Positions 24,496 to 33,038 are shown, counted from the stretch's first letter. The stretch: 64,000 bases of DNA from Halomonas sp. THAF5a (GCF_009363755.1 NZ_CP045417.1:3658001-3722000); one strand, 5' to 3'. Numbers and translations: made by a program. Notes: a model not told the origin generated them from the sequence alone.

Positions 24496-25791
24496 ATGAC
24501 CCAGGTCTTCAAGTTCGGCGGCGCCTCGATCCGTGACGCCGCGGCCATTCGCCGCCTGGGCGAGCTGCTCGCCCGCTTCCCCGAGCGCCCGCTGATCGTG
24601 GTGGTCTCGGCCATGGGCAAGACCACCAATGCCCTGGAGGCGCTGCTCGCGGCGGCCCGGGGCAGCGATGATGCCGACTACCGCGAGCGCCTCGCGGCCC
24701 TGCGTCGTGACCACCTCGCCACCGTCAAGGCGCTGTTCGGGGAACGCGCCGATCCCGTGGCCGGGAGGATCGAGGCGCTGATCGATGAGCTCGACCGCCG
24801 CCACCGCGCCCACGCGCACCGCGAACGCCCCTTCCACTACGACCAGACGGTCGGCATCGGCGAACTGCTCTCCACCACCCTCGTGGCCGCCTGGCTGGAC
24901 GAGATCGGGCTGGCCAGCGAATGGCGCGATGCCCGGGACCTGATCGTCACCGACGACCGCTACCAGGCGGCCAACGTCGACTGGACGGCCACCGCCGAGC
25001 GGGTGCGCGACCTGGATAGCGACGACGGCCGGATTCGCGTCACCCAGGGGTTCACCGGCGCCACCGCCGAGGGTGCCTCGACGACCCTGGGCCGCGAGGG
25101 GTCGGACTACTCCGCGGCGATCCTCGCCCACTGCCTGGGCGCGGAGGGGGTCACCATCTGGAAGGACGTGCCGGGGCTCTTCAACGCCGATCCGCGCCGC
25201 GTCGACAACGCGGTGCGGCTCGAGCGGATCTCCTACGACGAGGCGATCGAGCTGGCCTGGCACGGCGCCAAGGTGATCCATCCCAAGACCCTCGCCCCCC
25301 TACGCCAGCGGGCGATCCCGCTGACCGTGCGCTCCTTCCAGGACCTCGCGGCACCGGGCAGCACCATCGGCGACGACGCCCGCCGCGATGGCGAGGTGCC
25401 CGCCCTGATGCTCTGCGAGGCACAGACGCTGCTGGAGGTGCGCCCGCGAGACCTCGCCTTCATGGACGAGGCGCGCCAGCACGACGTCCTCGGCCGCCTG
25501 GTGGCGGCCGGGCTGCACGCCGGCCTGATCGATGCCGGGGCGATGCGCCTCTCGCTGGTCCTCGACGGCCACCCCGAGCGCCTCGAGCCGCTGGTCGCCT
25601 CCCTGGCCACCGACTATGGGGTGACGCGCCGCGACGACCTGACCCTGGTCACCGTTCGCCATGGCGACGACGCCCTGCTGCGCGCCCTCGGCGCGGGGCG
25701 CGACTGCCTGGCCGAGCGGCGCAACGCCGATACCGCCCAGCGGCTCTTCCCCAGCGCCCAGTGCCCGGCGACCTGGCACCTGCCCGACTGA
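24496..25791 (+). CDS. Stand-alone aspartate kinase, GGAS-type
   Basis: Phosphorylates aspartate, the first step towards aspartate semialdehyde. The 431 residues start MTQVFKFGGASIRDAAAIRR; most aspartokinases read KFGGTS, and the GGAS form is what I recall from the Bacteroidetes-type monofunctional enzymes. Other motifs are VVSAMGKTTNALE, the Asp-binding GRGGSDY-like LGREGSDYSAA, and WKDVPGLFNADPRRV. The last ~110 residues are ACT-like and may be regulatory. The ATG has a GAAAGGAG site. A terminator separates it from nspC, but aspartate semialdehyde is the substrate of the synthase upstream, so a functional link is plausible. Confidence 0.85.
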   Translation: MTQVFKFGGASIRDAAAIRRLGELLARFPERPLIVVVSAMGKTTNALEALLAAARGSDDADYRERLAALRRDHLATVKALFGERADPVAGRIEALIDELDRRHRAHAHRERPFHYDQTVGIGELLSTTLVAAWLDEIGLASEWRDARDLIVTDDRYQAANVDWTATAERVRDLDSDDGRIRVTQGFTGATAEGASTTLGREGSDYSAAILAHCLGAEGVTIWKDVPGLFNADPRRVDNAVRLERISYDEAIELAWHGAKVIHPKTLAPLRQRAIPLTVRSFQDLAAPGSTIGDDARRDGEVPALMLCEAQTLLEVRPRDLAFMDEARQHDVLGRLVAAGLHAGLIDAGAMRLSLVLDGHPERLEPLVASLATDYGVTRRDDLTLVTVRHGDDALLRALGAGRDCLAERRNADTAQRLFPSAQCPATWHLPD

Positions 25792-26108
25792 GAGGCTCAG
25801 GCCGCGGCCTCGCGCATGGCCGGGGCGGTGGCCTGCATGCGCTCGGCGACGCCCCACGCGCGGCCGTGCCTGGCCATCGCTGAACGCCAGCACCGGCGAG
25901 GCCCGAAGTTTTTAAGTAATCTTACGGTATTCCGCGCAGCCTTCGCCCGGCCCGCCCGAGGGCGCCTGCCGCCCGTCGAGCGACCAATGCATCGTCGATA
26001 CGGGCCCGGCGGCGCATCGACGGACTCGCCGCCGACAACCGAGGAAGTAGTAAACATACCTGTAAAGCGCTATCGTCGTCGAAGGATCCCCGCCCGAGGA
26101 GCACCGAG
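25792..26108. other. Intergenic region between aspartokinase and mgsA
   Basis: A 317-nt stretch without a supported gene. It has two AT-rich patches, around TTTTTAAGTAATCTTACGG (25910-25928) and around AGTAGTAAACATACCTG (26046-26062). The latter is a reasonable place for the mgsA promoter, though no convincing -35/-10 pair was found. A GAGGAG ribosome site precedes mgsA. Confidence 0.55.
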
Positions 26109-26582
26109 ATGTCACACCGACCGCCACGCAACGTGACGCGCACCCTGCCGGCCCGCAAGCGCATCGCCCTGGTGGCCCACGACGGCAAGAAGGAGGAACT
26201 GCTCGAGTGGGCGGCCCGCTGGGAGGCGACCCTCGCGGAGCACGCCCTGATCGGCACCGGGACCACGGCCGAGCGCATCTCGCGCCAGCTGGGTCTCGAG
26301 GTGGAGGGCCTGATGAGCGGCCCGCTGGGCGGCGACCAGCAGATCGGCGCGCGTATCGCCGAGCAGCGCCTCGACCTGCTGATCTTCTTCTGGGACCCCT
26401 TCGCGCCGCAGCCCCACGACCCCGACGTCAAGGCGCTGCTGCGCCTGGCGGCGCTGTGGAACGTTCCGGTGGCCTGCAACGCGGCGAGCGCCGACTTCAT
26501 GATCAGCTCCCCCTGGCTCGACCGGGACTACGAGATGACCGTCCCCGATGCCGGGGCCTGGGTGTCGTCGCGTACCGCCTGA
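26109..26582 (+). CDS. mgsA: Methylglyoxal synthase
   Basis: Converts dihydroxyacetone phosphate to methylglyoxal, a bypass relieving phosphosugar stress. The 157-residue protein has RKRIALVAHDGKKEELLEWA (17-36), the phosphate-binding GTGTTAERI, the active-site segment MSGPLGGDQQIGARI with the catalytic-type aspartate, and FFWDPFAPQPHDPDVKALLR. The C-terminus contains NVPVACNAASADFMISSP, which completes the MGS fold. It is monocistronic and convergent with the crcB pair. Confidence 0.97.
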   Translation: MSHRPPRNVTRTLPARKRIALVAHDGKKEELLEWAARWEATLAEHALIGTGTTAERISRQLGLEVEGLMSGPLGGDQQIGARIAEQRLDLLIFFWDPFAPQPHDPDVKALLRLAALWNVPVACNAASADFMISSPWLDRDYEMTVPDAGAWVSSRTA

Positions 26583-26607
26583 GCCGCCAGAGCGCGCCGC
26601 GAGGCCG

Positions 26608-26997
26608 TCAGGCCCGCGCCGCCGCCCGCCGGCCGGCTCGCTGGCCCAGCCAGGCCGCCACCAGCCACAGCGGCACGCTCGCCAGCACGTAGCCGAGCGA
26701 CCGCCAGGGGTGGCCGGCCTGCAGCAGCTGCAGCGTCTCGAGGCCGAACAGCGAAAAGGTGGTGAAGCCGCCGCAGAAGCCGGCGACCAGGAAGGGCTGC
26801 CAGCGCGCCACCCGGCCATGGGTCCGGTGGGCGGCGAAGGCGGCGAAGGCAGCGATCAACCAGGAGCCGAGGCCGTTGATCGCCAGCGTGGCCCAGGGGA
26901 AGGGCGGCCCGGCCAGCGCCGCGCCGACGAGATAACGCAGCACCGCCCCCAGGCCGCTGCCGAGCCCGACGGCACCATAGGCGCGCCAGGCGATCAT
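26608..26997 (-). CDS. crcB: Fluoride exporter CrcB/Fluc (second gene of the pair)
   Basis: A 129-residue four-helix membrane protein of the Fluc family, dual-topology or heterodimeric fluoride channels. Signatures are the N-terminal GSGLGAVLRYLVG, the GTLAINGLGSW-like TLAINGLGSWLIA and the conserved VAGFCGGFTTFSLFGLETLQ with the Na+-site/TTFS motif. The ATG at 26997 overlaps the upstream crcB gene stop by 4 nt. Paired crcB genes usually encode oppositely oriented subunits. Confidence 0.93.
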   Translation of the reverse strand: MIAWRAYGAVGLGSGLGAVLRYLVGAALAGPPFPWATLAINGLGSWLIAAFAAFAAHRTHGRVARWQPFLVAGFCGGFTTFSLFGLETLQLLQAGHPWRSLGYVLASVPLWLVAAWLGQRAGRRAAARA

Positions 26998-27377
26998 GCG
27001 AGCCCCCCGGCGAGCCAGGCGCCCGCCAGCAGGGCCGAGAAGCCCCCCAGCAGGGTCACGAGGACGTTGGCCGCGGCGGCGCCCGGCCGACCCTGCTGGG
27101 CGAGGGTCAGGGTCTGCAGGCTGAACGAGGAGACGGTGGTATAGCCGCCCAGCAGGCCGATGGCCATGAGCGACCACACCGGGCCCGAGGCCATGGGGCC
27201 CAGCGCGCCGGCGAGCCCGCCCATCAGCAGGGCGCCGCTGAGGTTGACCGCGAGGGTCCCCCAGGGCAGGCCGGTGCCCAGGCGACGCGCCACGGCGTCG
27301 CCCAGCGCCAGGCGCGCCATGCCGCCCAGGCTTCCACCGGCGGTCACGGCCAGCAGTGTCAACGGCTCGAGATTCAT
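26994..27377 (-). CDS. crcB: Fluoride exporter CrcB/Fluc (first gene of the pair)
   Basis: A 127-residue CrcB homologue with four predicted helices. Motifs are [36 protein letters not shown] and the channel motif IGLLGGYTTVSSFSLQTLTL, in which TTVSSFS replaces the more common TTFSTFS. The ATG at 27377 lies about 45 nt downstream of a canonical terminator, suggesting leader control. It is only moderately similar to its partner, consistent with a heterodimer. Confidence 0.92.
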   Translation of the reverse strand: MNLEPLTLLAVTAGGSLGGMARLALGDAVARRLGTGLPWGTLAVNLSGALLMGGLAGALGPMASGPVWSLMAIGLLGGYTTVSSFSLQTLTLAQQGRPGAAAANVLVTLLGGFSALLAGAWLAGGLA

Positions 27378-27408
27378 CCCTTCGGCACCCCGCTCGCTCC
27401 ACACAACA

Positions 27409-27447
27409 GCCACCCGGGCACAAAAAAAGCCACCCGGGAGGGTGGCC
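27409..27447 (-). terminator. Intrinsic terminator in the crcB leader, with a duplicated 3' arm
   Basis: On the minus strand GCCACCC (27446-27440), loop TCCC, GGGTGGC (27435-27429), then seven Ts (27428-27422). A second copy of the 3' arm sequence CCCGGGTGGC lies at 27418-27409, beyond the T tract. No gene is seen upstream on this strand, so it probably acts on the crcB leader itself. No fluoride riboswitch was recognised. Confidence 0.75.
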
Positions 27448-27511
27448 AAGAGTATCGCATGCTTGCCTTGCAGGGGGGCAGCGGCCGACGGCCGCCGCGT
27501 TAACGGCAATA

Positions 27512-27539
27512 TTGGCAGACAATTCTCATGATGTACAAT
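27512..27539 (+). promoter_or_regulatory. Promoter for the MscS-like channel gene
   Basis: TTGGCA (27512-27517), 16 nt, TACAAT (27534-27539): good sigma-70 hexamers. The -10 overlaps a 19-bp palindrome. The gene starts 131 nt downstream. Confidence 0.5.
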
Positions 27540-27549
27540 ATTTGTACAT
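27531..27549. promoter_or_regulatory. 19-bp palindromic operator candidate between crcB and the MscS-like gene
   Basis: ATGTACAA-TAT-TTGTACAT is a perfect 8+3+8 inverted repeat, very AT-rich against the local background, sitting over the -10 of the rightward promoter and upstream of the leftward crcB leader. The regulator is unknown. Confidence 0.5.
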
Positions 27550-27669
27550 AAAAAGTCCACGACCCTCGGGTCGTGATCGTGGCGCCAAACCCGTACCATC
27601 CCGACAGGTACCTCGGTACCGCTCCCCTGATAGCCCATCGCCAACACGCCAAGAGACGGAGGTCACCGC

Positions 27670-30057
27670 GTGAACCCTATGCGAGCCCTGATCGCCCTGG
27701 GCATCTGGCTGCTGCTGGCCCTGGTGGCCCTCGGCGGTCCGGCCCAGGCCCAGCAAGCCGAGAGCGGCGGCGAGCCGCCGGCCTACTCCACCCTCGCCGA
27801 CCTGCTCGAGAACGCCGAGAGCCGCCAGCAGCTGATCGACCAGCTGCGCGGCCTGGCCGCCGAGACCCCGGGCGCCGACGCCGCCGCCTCGGCGGCCGCC
27901 GAGGCCGGCGCTGCCTCCCCCTCCCTGCCCCGCCAGCTGGCCCAGGCCACCAGCCGCATCGCCGGCGAGGTCGGCACCCAGCTGGCCGAGGCGGGTGAAG
28001 CCATCGGCCAGCTGTTCACGGGCAGCGACGATGCCAGCGCCGAGATCGACCTGGCCGCCGTCGGCGAGGCGGCCATCAACCTGGGCCTGGTGATCCTCGC
28101 CACGATAGCGCTCTTCCTGGTCATCCGCTGGCTGGCCAAGCCGGTCTTCACGCGCATCAGCCAGTGGTCGCTCAACGGCCAGGGGCTCAACCCGGTGGTG
28201 CGCCTGGTGCTCTGCGTGGCCCTGGCCGCGCTGATCGACGTGCTGGTGGTGGCGCTCTCCTACGTGGGCGGCAACCTGGTCGCCACCTTTGCGGTGGGCG
28301 AGACCGGCGCGCTCTCGACCCGTGCCTCGCTGTTCCTCAACGCCTTCCTGGTGATCGAGCTGCTCAAGGCGGGGGTACGGATGCTCTTCGCCTCGCGCTA
28401 CGAGGGCCTGCGCCTGCTGCCGATCACCACCGGTGAGGCCTCCTACTGGAACCGCTGGATCGCCCGACTGATCGGCCTCGTCGGCTACGGCCTGATGGTG
28501 GTGGTGCCGCTGATCAGCGCCTACCTGGCCCCCACCCTGGGACAGAGCCTCGGCACCCTGATCATGATCGGCGCCTTCATCTATGCGGTGACGGTGGTAC
28601 TGAGCAACCGCGCGCGGCTGCGTGACGCCCTCAATCACAAGGCCCGGCAGACCACCATGGCCGCCAGCCGCGTCTCCCTGCAGCTGTTCGCCCGCACCTG
28701 GCACCTGTTCGCCCTGGCCTATTTCCTCATGGTGCTGGTGCTGACCCTGACCCGCCCCGCGGACGCCCTGCCCTTCGTGCTCTTCGCCACCCTCAAGACC
28801 CTGGCGACCGTGGTGGTGGGCATGCTGGCCTCCAGCTTCCTGACCCAGACCATCGGCCGCCAGATCCGGCTCTCCGACGACCTGCGGCGCAAGCTGCCGC
28901 TGCTCGAGCCGCGCCTCAACAGCTACGTGCCCAACGCGCTGCGCGTCATCCGCGCGCTGATCCTGATCACCGTGATCATGGTCGTGCTGAGTGCCTGGGG
29001 CGCCTTCGATCTGGCCGCCTGGTACGCCTCCGAAGCCGGCCGCGGGCTGGTCGGCAAGATCGCCAGTGTGATCGTGATCCTGGTGGTGGCCGCGGCGGCC
29101 TGGCTGGGCCTCGCCAGCCTGATCGAGCACAAGCTCAACCCGGAGACCGGCGGCGGCGTGCCCTCGGCGCGGGCCCAGACCCTGCTCGCGCTGTTCCGCA
29201 ACGCCCTGGCCATCGCCCTGGTCACCATGACGGCGATGATCGTGCTCTCCGAGATCGGCATCAACATCGGCCCGCTGATCGCCGGTGCCGGGGTGCTGGG
29301 CCTGGCCATCGGCTTCGGTGCCCAGAAGCTGGTGCAGGACATCATCACCGGCATATTCATCCAGGTGGAGAACGCCATGAACACCGGCGACGTGGTCACC
29401 CTGGGCGGCATCACCGGCACCGCCGAGAAGCTGAGCATCCGCTCGGTGGGCATCCGCGACCTCTCCGGCACCTACCACATCGTGCCCTTCTCCAGCGTGG
29501 ATACCGTCTCCAACTACATGCGCGAGTTCGGCAACCACGTCGGCGAGTACGGCATCGCCTACCGCGAGAACATCGACGAGGCCATCGAGCAGCTCAAGCT
29601 GGCCTTCGATGCACTCAAGGCCAGCGACGAGCACGGCCACAAGCTGCTGGCCGAACTGGACGTGGCCGGCGTGGTGGCCCTGGCCGACAGCTCGGTCAAC
29701 ATCCGCGTCATCATCAAGACCACCCCCGGCGACCAGTGGGCCGTGGGGCGCGCCTACAACCGACTGGTCAAGCAGTACTTCGACGCCGCCGGCATCGAGA
29801 TTCCCTTCCCCCACACCACCCTCTACTTCGGGGCGGACAAGGAGGGCGGCGCGCCGCCGGCCAACCTGCGCGTCATGCAGCAGCGGTTCAGCATCGACGG
29901 CAGCCCCGCCGGCCAGCCCAAGCAGGGCGACTACGCCGACGACCGCTTCGATCCGCGTCGCGAGGTCAGGCCCGCGCGCGGCGAGTCCCGCGAGGGGGAG
30001 ACACTGGCGGGCGAGGAGTACCGCAAGCCCAGCAGCGACGACGTCGACGAGCCCTGA
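27670..30057 (+). CDS. Large MscS-family mechanosensitive channel (YbiO-like)
   Basis: A 795-residue inner-membrane channel. A signal peptide (about 1-27, ending AQAQ) precedes a periplasmic Ala/Glu-rich region (to about 130) and multiple helices between about 140 and 530. The pore-lining and beta-domain signature GAGVLGLAIGFGAQKLVQD (about 539-557) is followed by TGIFIQVENAMNTGDVV. The C-terminal domain reads ANLRVMQQRFSIDG before a charged tail. The start is GTG at 27670 with a GGAGGT site 6 nt before; an ATG occurs at 27679. Probably releases solutes on hypo-osmotic shock. Size and layout resemble E. coli YbiO (741). Confidence 0.88.
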   Translation: MNPMRALIALGIWLLLALVALGGPAQAQQAESGGEPPAYSTLADLLENAESRQQLIDQLRGLAAETPGADAAASAAAEAGAASPSLPRQLAQATSRIAGEVGTQLAEAGEAIGQLFTGSDDASAEIDLAAVGEAAINLGLVILATIALFLVIRWLAKPVFTRISQWSLNGQGLNPVVRLVLCVALAALIDVLVVALSYVGGNLVATFAVGETGALSTRASLFLNAFLVIELLKAGVRMLFASRYEGLRLLPITTGEASYWNRWIARLIGLVGYGLMVVVPLISAYLAPTLGQSLGTLIMIGAFIYAVTVVLSNRARLRDALNHKARQTTMAASRVSLQLFARTWHLFALAYFLMVLVLTLTRPADALPFVLFATLKTLATVVVGMLASSFLTQTIGRQIRLSDDLRRKLPLLEPRLNSYVPNALRVIRALILITVIMVVLSAWGAFDLAAWYASEAGRGLVGKIASVIVILVVAAAAWLGLASLIEHKLNPETGGGVPSARAQTLLALFRNALAIALVTMTAMIVLSEIGINIGPLIAGAGVLGLAIGFGAQKLVQDIITGIFIQVENAMNTGDVVTLGGITGTAEKLSIRSVGIRDLSGTYHIVPFSSVDTVSNYMREFGNHVGEYGIAYRENIDEAIEQLKLAFDALKASDEHGHKLLAELDVAGVVALADSSVNIRVIIKTTPGDQWAVGRAYNRLVKQYFDAAGIEIPFPHTTLYFGADKEGGAPPANLRVMQQRFSIDGSPAGQPKQGDYADDRFDPRREVRPARGESREGETLAGEEYRKPSSDDVDEP

Positions 30058-30152
30058 GCGATCCCGCCGCCGGGCCCGGCCCGGCGGCGCTGCCGACGAA
30101 CCACGCCGGCCTGGGGCGCGTCACCCTCCCGCCGACGATGCCCCTGCCGGCC

Positions 30153-30211
30153 GATCTCCCCACCACGATCTCCCCACCAACGACATCCTCACCAACGACA
30201 TCTTCACAAAC
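30153..30211. repeat. Short imperfect tandem repeat, four units of 14-15 bp
   Basis: Units GATCTCCCCACCAC (30153-30166), GATCTCCCCACCAAC (30167-30181), GACATCCTCACCAAC (30182-30196) and GACATCTTCACAAAC (30197-30211) follow head to tail in the intergenic region and end at the terminator arm. Divergence increases along the array. Confidence 0.7.
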
Positions 30212-30212
30212 A

Positions 30213-30246
30213 AAGAGAGGGGCTGCCATGCGGCAGCCCCTCTCTT
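30213..30246. terminator. Convergent terminator between the MscS-like gene and hemY
   Basis: Perfect 15-nt arms AAGAGAGGGGCTGCC (30213-30227) and its complement (30232-30246) with a 4-nt loop ATGC. A/T-bearing ends on both sides allow use from either strand. Confidence 0.8.
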
Positions 30247-30294
30247 CGTGACGCACCGCGCGCCGGGTCAGGCGCGGGGGTGGCCAGCGCCCGC

Positions 30295-31548
30295 TCAGGA
30301 CGCCGCCTTGGCCGCCTTCGCGCCCGACTCGGGCGCCTCGGTGGGTTGCGGCAGCGAGGGCAGCGACTTGTCGAGCAGCTCGACGCTCTGGCGGTAGAAG
30401 AGCTGGCTCTTCTGGTGCTCGCCCAGGTTGGCATAGAGCCGGGCCAGCTCCGCGCAGGCCACGCCGCTGGGCCGCTGGCGCTGGCTCGCCTCGAAGTACT
30501 CCTGGGCCTTGCCCCAGTAGGCGTTGCGCAGCGCCAGGCGCCCCAGGGTGAGCAGCAGGTCCGGGTCGTTGGGCCGCTCCTGCAGCCACTTCTCGGCCAC
30601 CACCAGCTGGCGACGGGCATCCACGTCGAGCAGGCCGTAGCGCAGCACCAGGCGGCTGTCCCAGTGCTCCTTGAGGGAGTGGCGCAGCAGGCGCTCGGCG
30701 ATGCCCTCCTCGCCGCCGCGCACCAGCGCCTCGGCGTAGAGCACGATCAGGTCGTTGTTGGTGCGCAGGTCGTCGGGCATGTCGGCCCAGAGGTTGCGCA
30801 CCCGCTCGATGTCGCCGGGGTTGCGAGCCTCCTGGCCGATCAGTTCGCGGTAGGCGCGCAGCTCGAGCTGCTCGCGCTCCTCGCGGGAGATCAGCTGCTG
30901 GGCACCCAGCCGCGGCATCAGGCGGCGCAGGCCGTCCCAGTCGCTGACGCTGAGGTAGGCCTGCTTGAGCTGCTTGAGCACCTGGGGATGGTTCGGCAGG
31001 TGGCGGTCCAGGCGGGTCAGGATCGCCAGCGCCTCCTCGTACTGCTGGCGGTCCAGCATCAGCTGGGCCTGCATCATGCCCACCGCGGTGTCGGCCCCCT
31101 CGGTGCTCAGGTGCGCCCGCTTGAGCAGGGTGTCGGCCTGCTCGTAGCGCCCCTGGTAGTGGGCGGCCAGGGCCGCGGAGAGGTAGTTGACCAGCGGCGT
31201 GCTGGAGTCGTCGGCGGCCTTGACCAGGGCCTTCTCGGCGCGCTTCCAGCGCCCCTCGGCGAGCGCCACCAGGCCACGCACGGTGCGCTTCATGGCGGTG
31301 CGATTACGGGCGCGGCTGTTCCACACCTTGAAGCGGCTGACCGGGCGGGTCAGACGCATCAGCAGGCGCAGGCCGAAGTGCAGCGCGATGAACACGGCCA
31401 GCAGGATGACCAGGCCGAACCAGAAGGAGGTCTGGTAGGAGGTGTCGCCCACCCGCACCAGCCAGTAGCCCGGCACCGACATCATCAGCTGGCCGAACAG
31501 CGCCCCGAGCGCGAGGCCCAGGACCACGATCAGGATCAGCTTTCTCAT
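30295..31548 (-). CDS. hemY: HemY TPR protein of the hem gene cluster
   Basis: A 417-residue inner-membrane protein. Two N-terminal helices (about 1-25 and 40-65) are followed by a cytoplasmic tetratricopeptide region with repeats such as ALVALAEGRWKRAEKALVKA, LSAALAAHYQGRYEQADTLL and LGRLALRNAYWGKAQEYFEA. This HemY is the gammaproteobacterial TPR protein co-transcribed with hemCDX, not protoporphyrinogen oxidase; its role in haem synthesis is probably organisational. The ATG overlaps the hemX stop (ATGA). Confidence 0.93.
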   Translation of the reverse strand: MRKLILIVVLGLALGALFGQLMMSVPGYWLVRVGDTSYQTSFWFGLVILLAVFIALHFGLRLLMRLTRPVSRFKVWNSRARNRTAMKRTVRGLVALAEGRWKRAEKALVKAADDSSTPLVNYLSAALAAHYQGRYEQADTLLKRAHLSTEGADTAVGMMQAQLMLDRQQYEEALAILTRLDRHLPNHPQVLKQLKQAYLSVSDWDGLRRLMPRLGAQQLISREEREQLELRAYRELIGQEARNPGDIERVRNLWADMPDDLRTNNDLIVLYAEALVRGGEEGIAERLLRHSLKEHWDSRLVLRYGLLDVDARRQLVVAEKWLQERPNDPDLLLTLGRLALRNAYWGKAQEYFEASQRQRPSGVACAELARLYANLGEHQKSQLFYRQSVELLDKSLPSLPQPTEAPESGAKAAKAAS

Positions 31549-33032
31549 GCGTCATCTCCCTGGCCGCCCTCGGCCTGATCGGCGACGCGGCTCTCGAAGC
31601 GATGCTCGATGAAGCCCGCCAGCGCCTGCTGGGAGCCGCTGATGTCCGGCAGCTCGGGGCGGATGCTGCGCTGCTGGAGCTCCTCGAGGCGGGCGACCAC
31701 CGACTGCACGCCGGACGCGTCCATGTCGTAGTAGCCGCGGATCAGCGTCAGGGCCTTGTCGAGGCTGGCGTCGAAGAGCGCCTGCTCCTCCTTGAGCAGC
31801 GCCAGCTGGGACTGCTCGAGCACCAGGCGCACGCTCTGGCGCAGGTAGGACTCCTGCTCCGGAGCGATCAGCGCCTCCAGGGCCTCGTCGTGCTGACGCA
31901 CGGTGACCAGGTCCTTGAGCTCGCTGCCGAAGCGCGACAGCTGCTGCTGCCAGCCGCCGGTGGGCGCGTCCTCGATGACGGCATCGGCGGTCATCTCCTC
32001 GATGTCCTGGGCCAGGGGCTGGCCGGCGATCAGCTCCTGCTGGGCGTTGAGGGCCAGGTAGAGGCCGGTGCGATCGACCGTCGGCACGGCCTCCAGGGCG
32101 GCGAGCTCGGAGGCGATCTCGCGACGCACCGGCACCAGGGCGGGGTTGTCGGCCTCGCGCAGGCGCGCGTCGGCGGTGCGCAGCAGGGCCGACGCGCCCT
32201 CGACGTCGCGCTCCAGCTGCAGGCGCTGGTTGGCCAGGCGCAGCAGGTAGGCCGCCTCGGCGTGCAGCCAGTCGCGCTCGTCGGTCTCCTGCTCGCGGGA
32301 GAGCTCGTCGAGCACCCGGTCGAGGGTCTCGTCGACGCTGCCGCGATAGTCGGCGAAATCGCCGCGCAGGCTGGAGAGGGTCGACTCGAGGGCCGCATCA
32401 CGCTCGCTCTCGGCGCTCTGGAGCTGGGCTTCCAGGTCGCCCAGGGCGGACGCGCTGGCGACCTCGCCGGGCAGCGCGGCGAGGCGCTGCTGCTGCGACT
32501 CGAGCTTCTGCCAGGCCAGCCAGCCGAAGCCCCCCACGCCGATGGCGAGCAGGATCACCAGCGCCAGCGCCACGCCGCCGGCCTTGCCGCCGCCCCGGCC
32601 GTCGCCGCTGGTGGCGGTGGCGGCACCGCCCGCCGGGGGCTTGCCGCTCTCGGCGGCCTTCGCCTTGTCGGCGGAGGCGCCCGGCGCCTTGGCCTTGCCA
32701 GCGGCCGGCTTGTCGGCCGCGGCACTCTGGGTCTTGGCCTTGTCGGGGCCGGAAGCGCCCGAGGCCGGCTTGTCGGCGGAGGCGCTCGGCGTGCCGGACG
32801 AGCCGCTCGCCTCCTGCGCGCTCGAGGCGGCCGCGCCCTGCTTCTCCGGCCCGGCCGCGGCCCCGGCCGGCGCCGATGCGCCGCCCTTGCCGCGGCGGCG
32901 CGAACGGCGGGAGGACGAACCGCCGGCCTTGTCGGCCTCGCCGCCCCCCTGACCGCCCGGCGGCGTCGATGCGCCCTGGGCCGCATCGGAAGGCGTCTGC
33001 TGTTCGTCCTGATCGTTTGGTTGCTTGCTCAT
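31545..33032 (-). CDS. hemX: HemX family membrane protein
   Basis: A 495-residue protein with a long low-complexity N-terminus (about 1-150), rich in Ala, Gly, Ser, Lys and Pro with recurrent SADK-type motifs. A single membrane helix (VALALVILLAIGVGGFGWLA, about 152-171) and a periplasmic coiled-coil/helical domain follow, ending LAGFIEHRFESRVAD. The last part has the HemX signature LRLANQRLQLERDVEGA. Despite the old annotation as uroporphyrinogen methyltransferase, no SAM-binding motif is present. It lies between hemD and hemY. Confidence 0.92.
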   Translation of the reverse strand: MSKQPNDQDEQQTPSDAAQGASTPPGGQGGGEADKAGGSSSRRSRRRGKGGASAPAGAAAGPEKQGAAASSAQEASGSSGTPSASADKPASGASGPDKAKTQSAAADKPAAGKAKAPGASADKAKAAESGKPPAGGAATATSGDGRGGGKAGGVALALVILLAIGVGGFGWLAWQKLESQQQRLAALPGEVASASALGDLEAQLQSAESERDAALESTLSSLRGDFADYRGSVDETLDRVLDELSREQETDERDWLHAEAAYLLRLANQRLQLERDVEGASALLRTADARLREADNPALVPVRREIASELAALEAVPTVDRTGLYLALNAQQELIAGQPLAQDIEEMTADAVIEDAPTGGWQQQLSRFGSELKDLVTVRQHDEALEALIAPEQESYLRQSVRLVLEQSQLALLKEEQALFDASLDKALTLIRGYYDMDASGVQSVVARLEELQQRSIRPELPDISGSQQALAGFIEHRFESRVADQAEGGQGDDA

Positions 33033-33038
33033 CTGTCG

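Noticed and set aside
25792..26108. Possible small gene or RNA in the gap upstream of mgsA
   Set aside because: Only AT-rich patches are visible; no promoter-terminator pair, no frame with a ribosome site other than mgsA itself.
27378..27660. Fluoride riboswitch upstream of crcB
   Set aside because: The expected conserved core segments of that riboswitch class were not found on the minus strand by eye, so it is not annotated.
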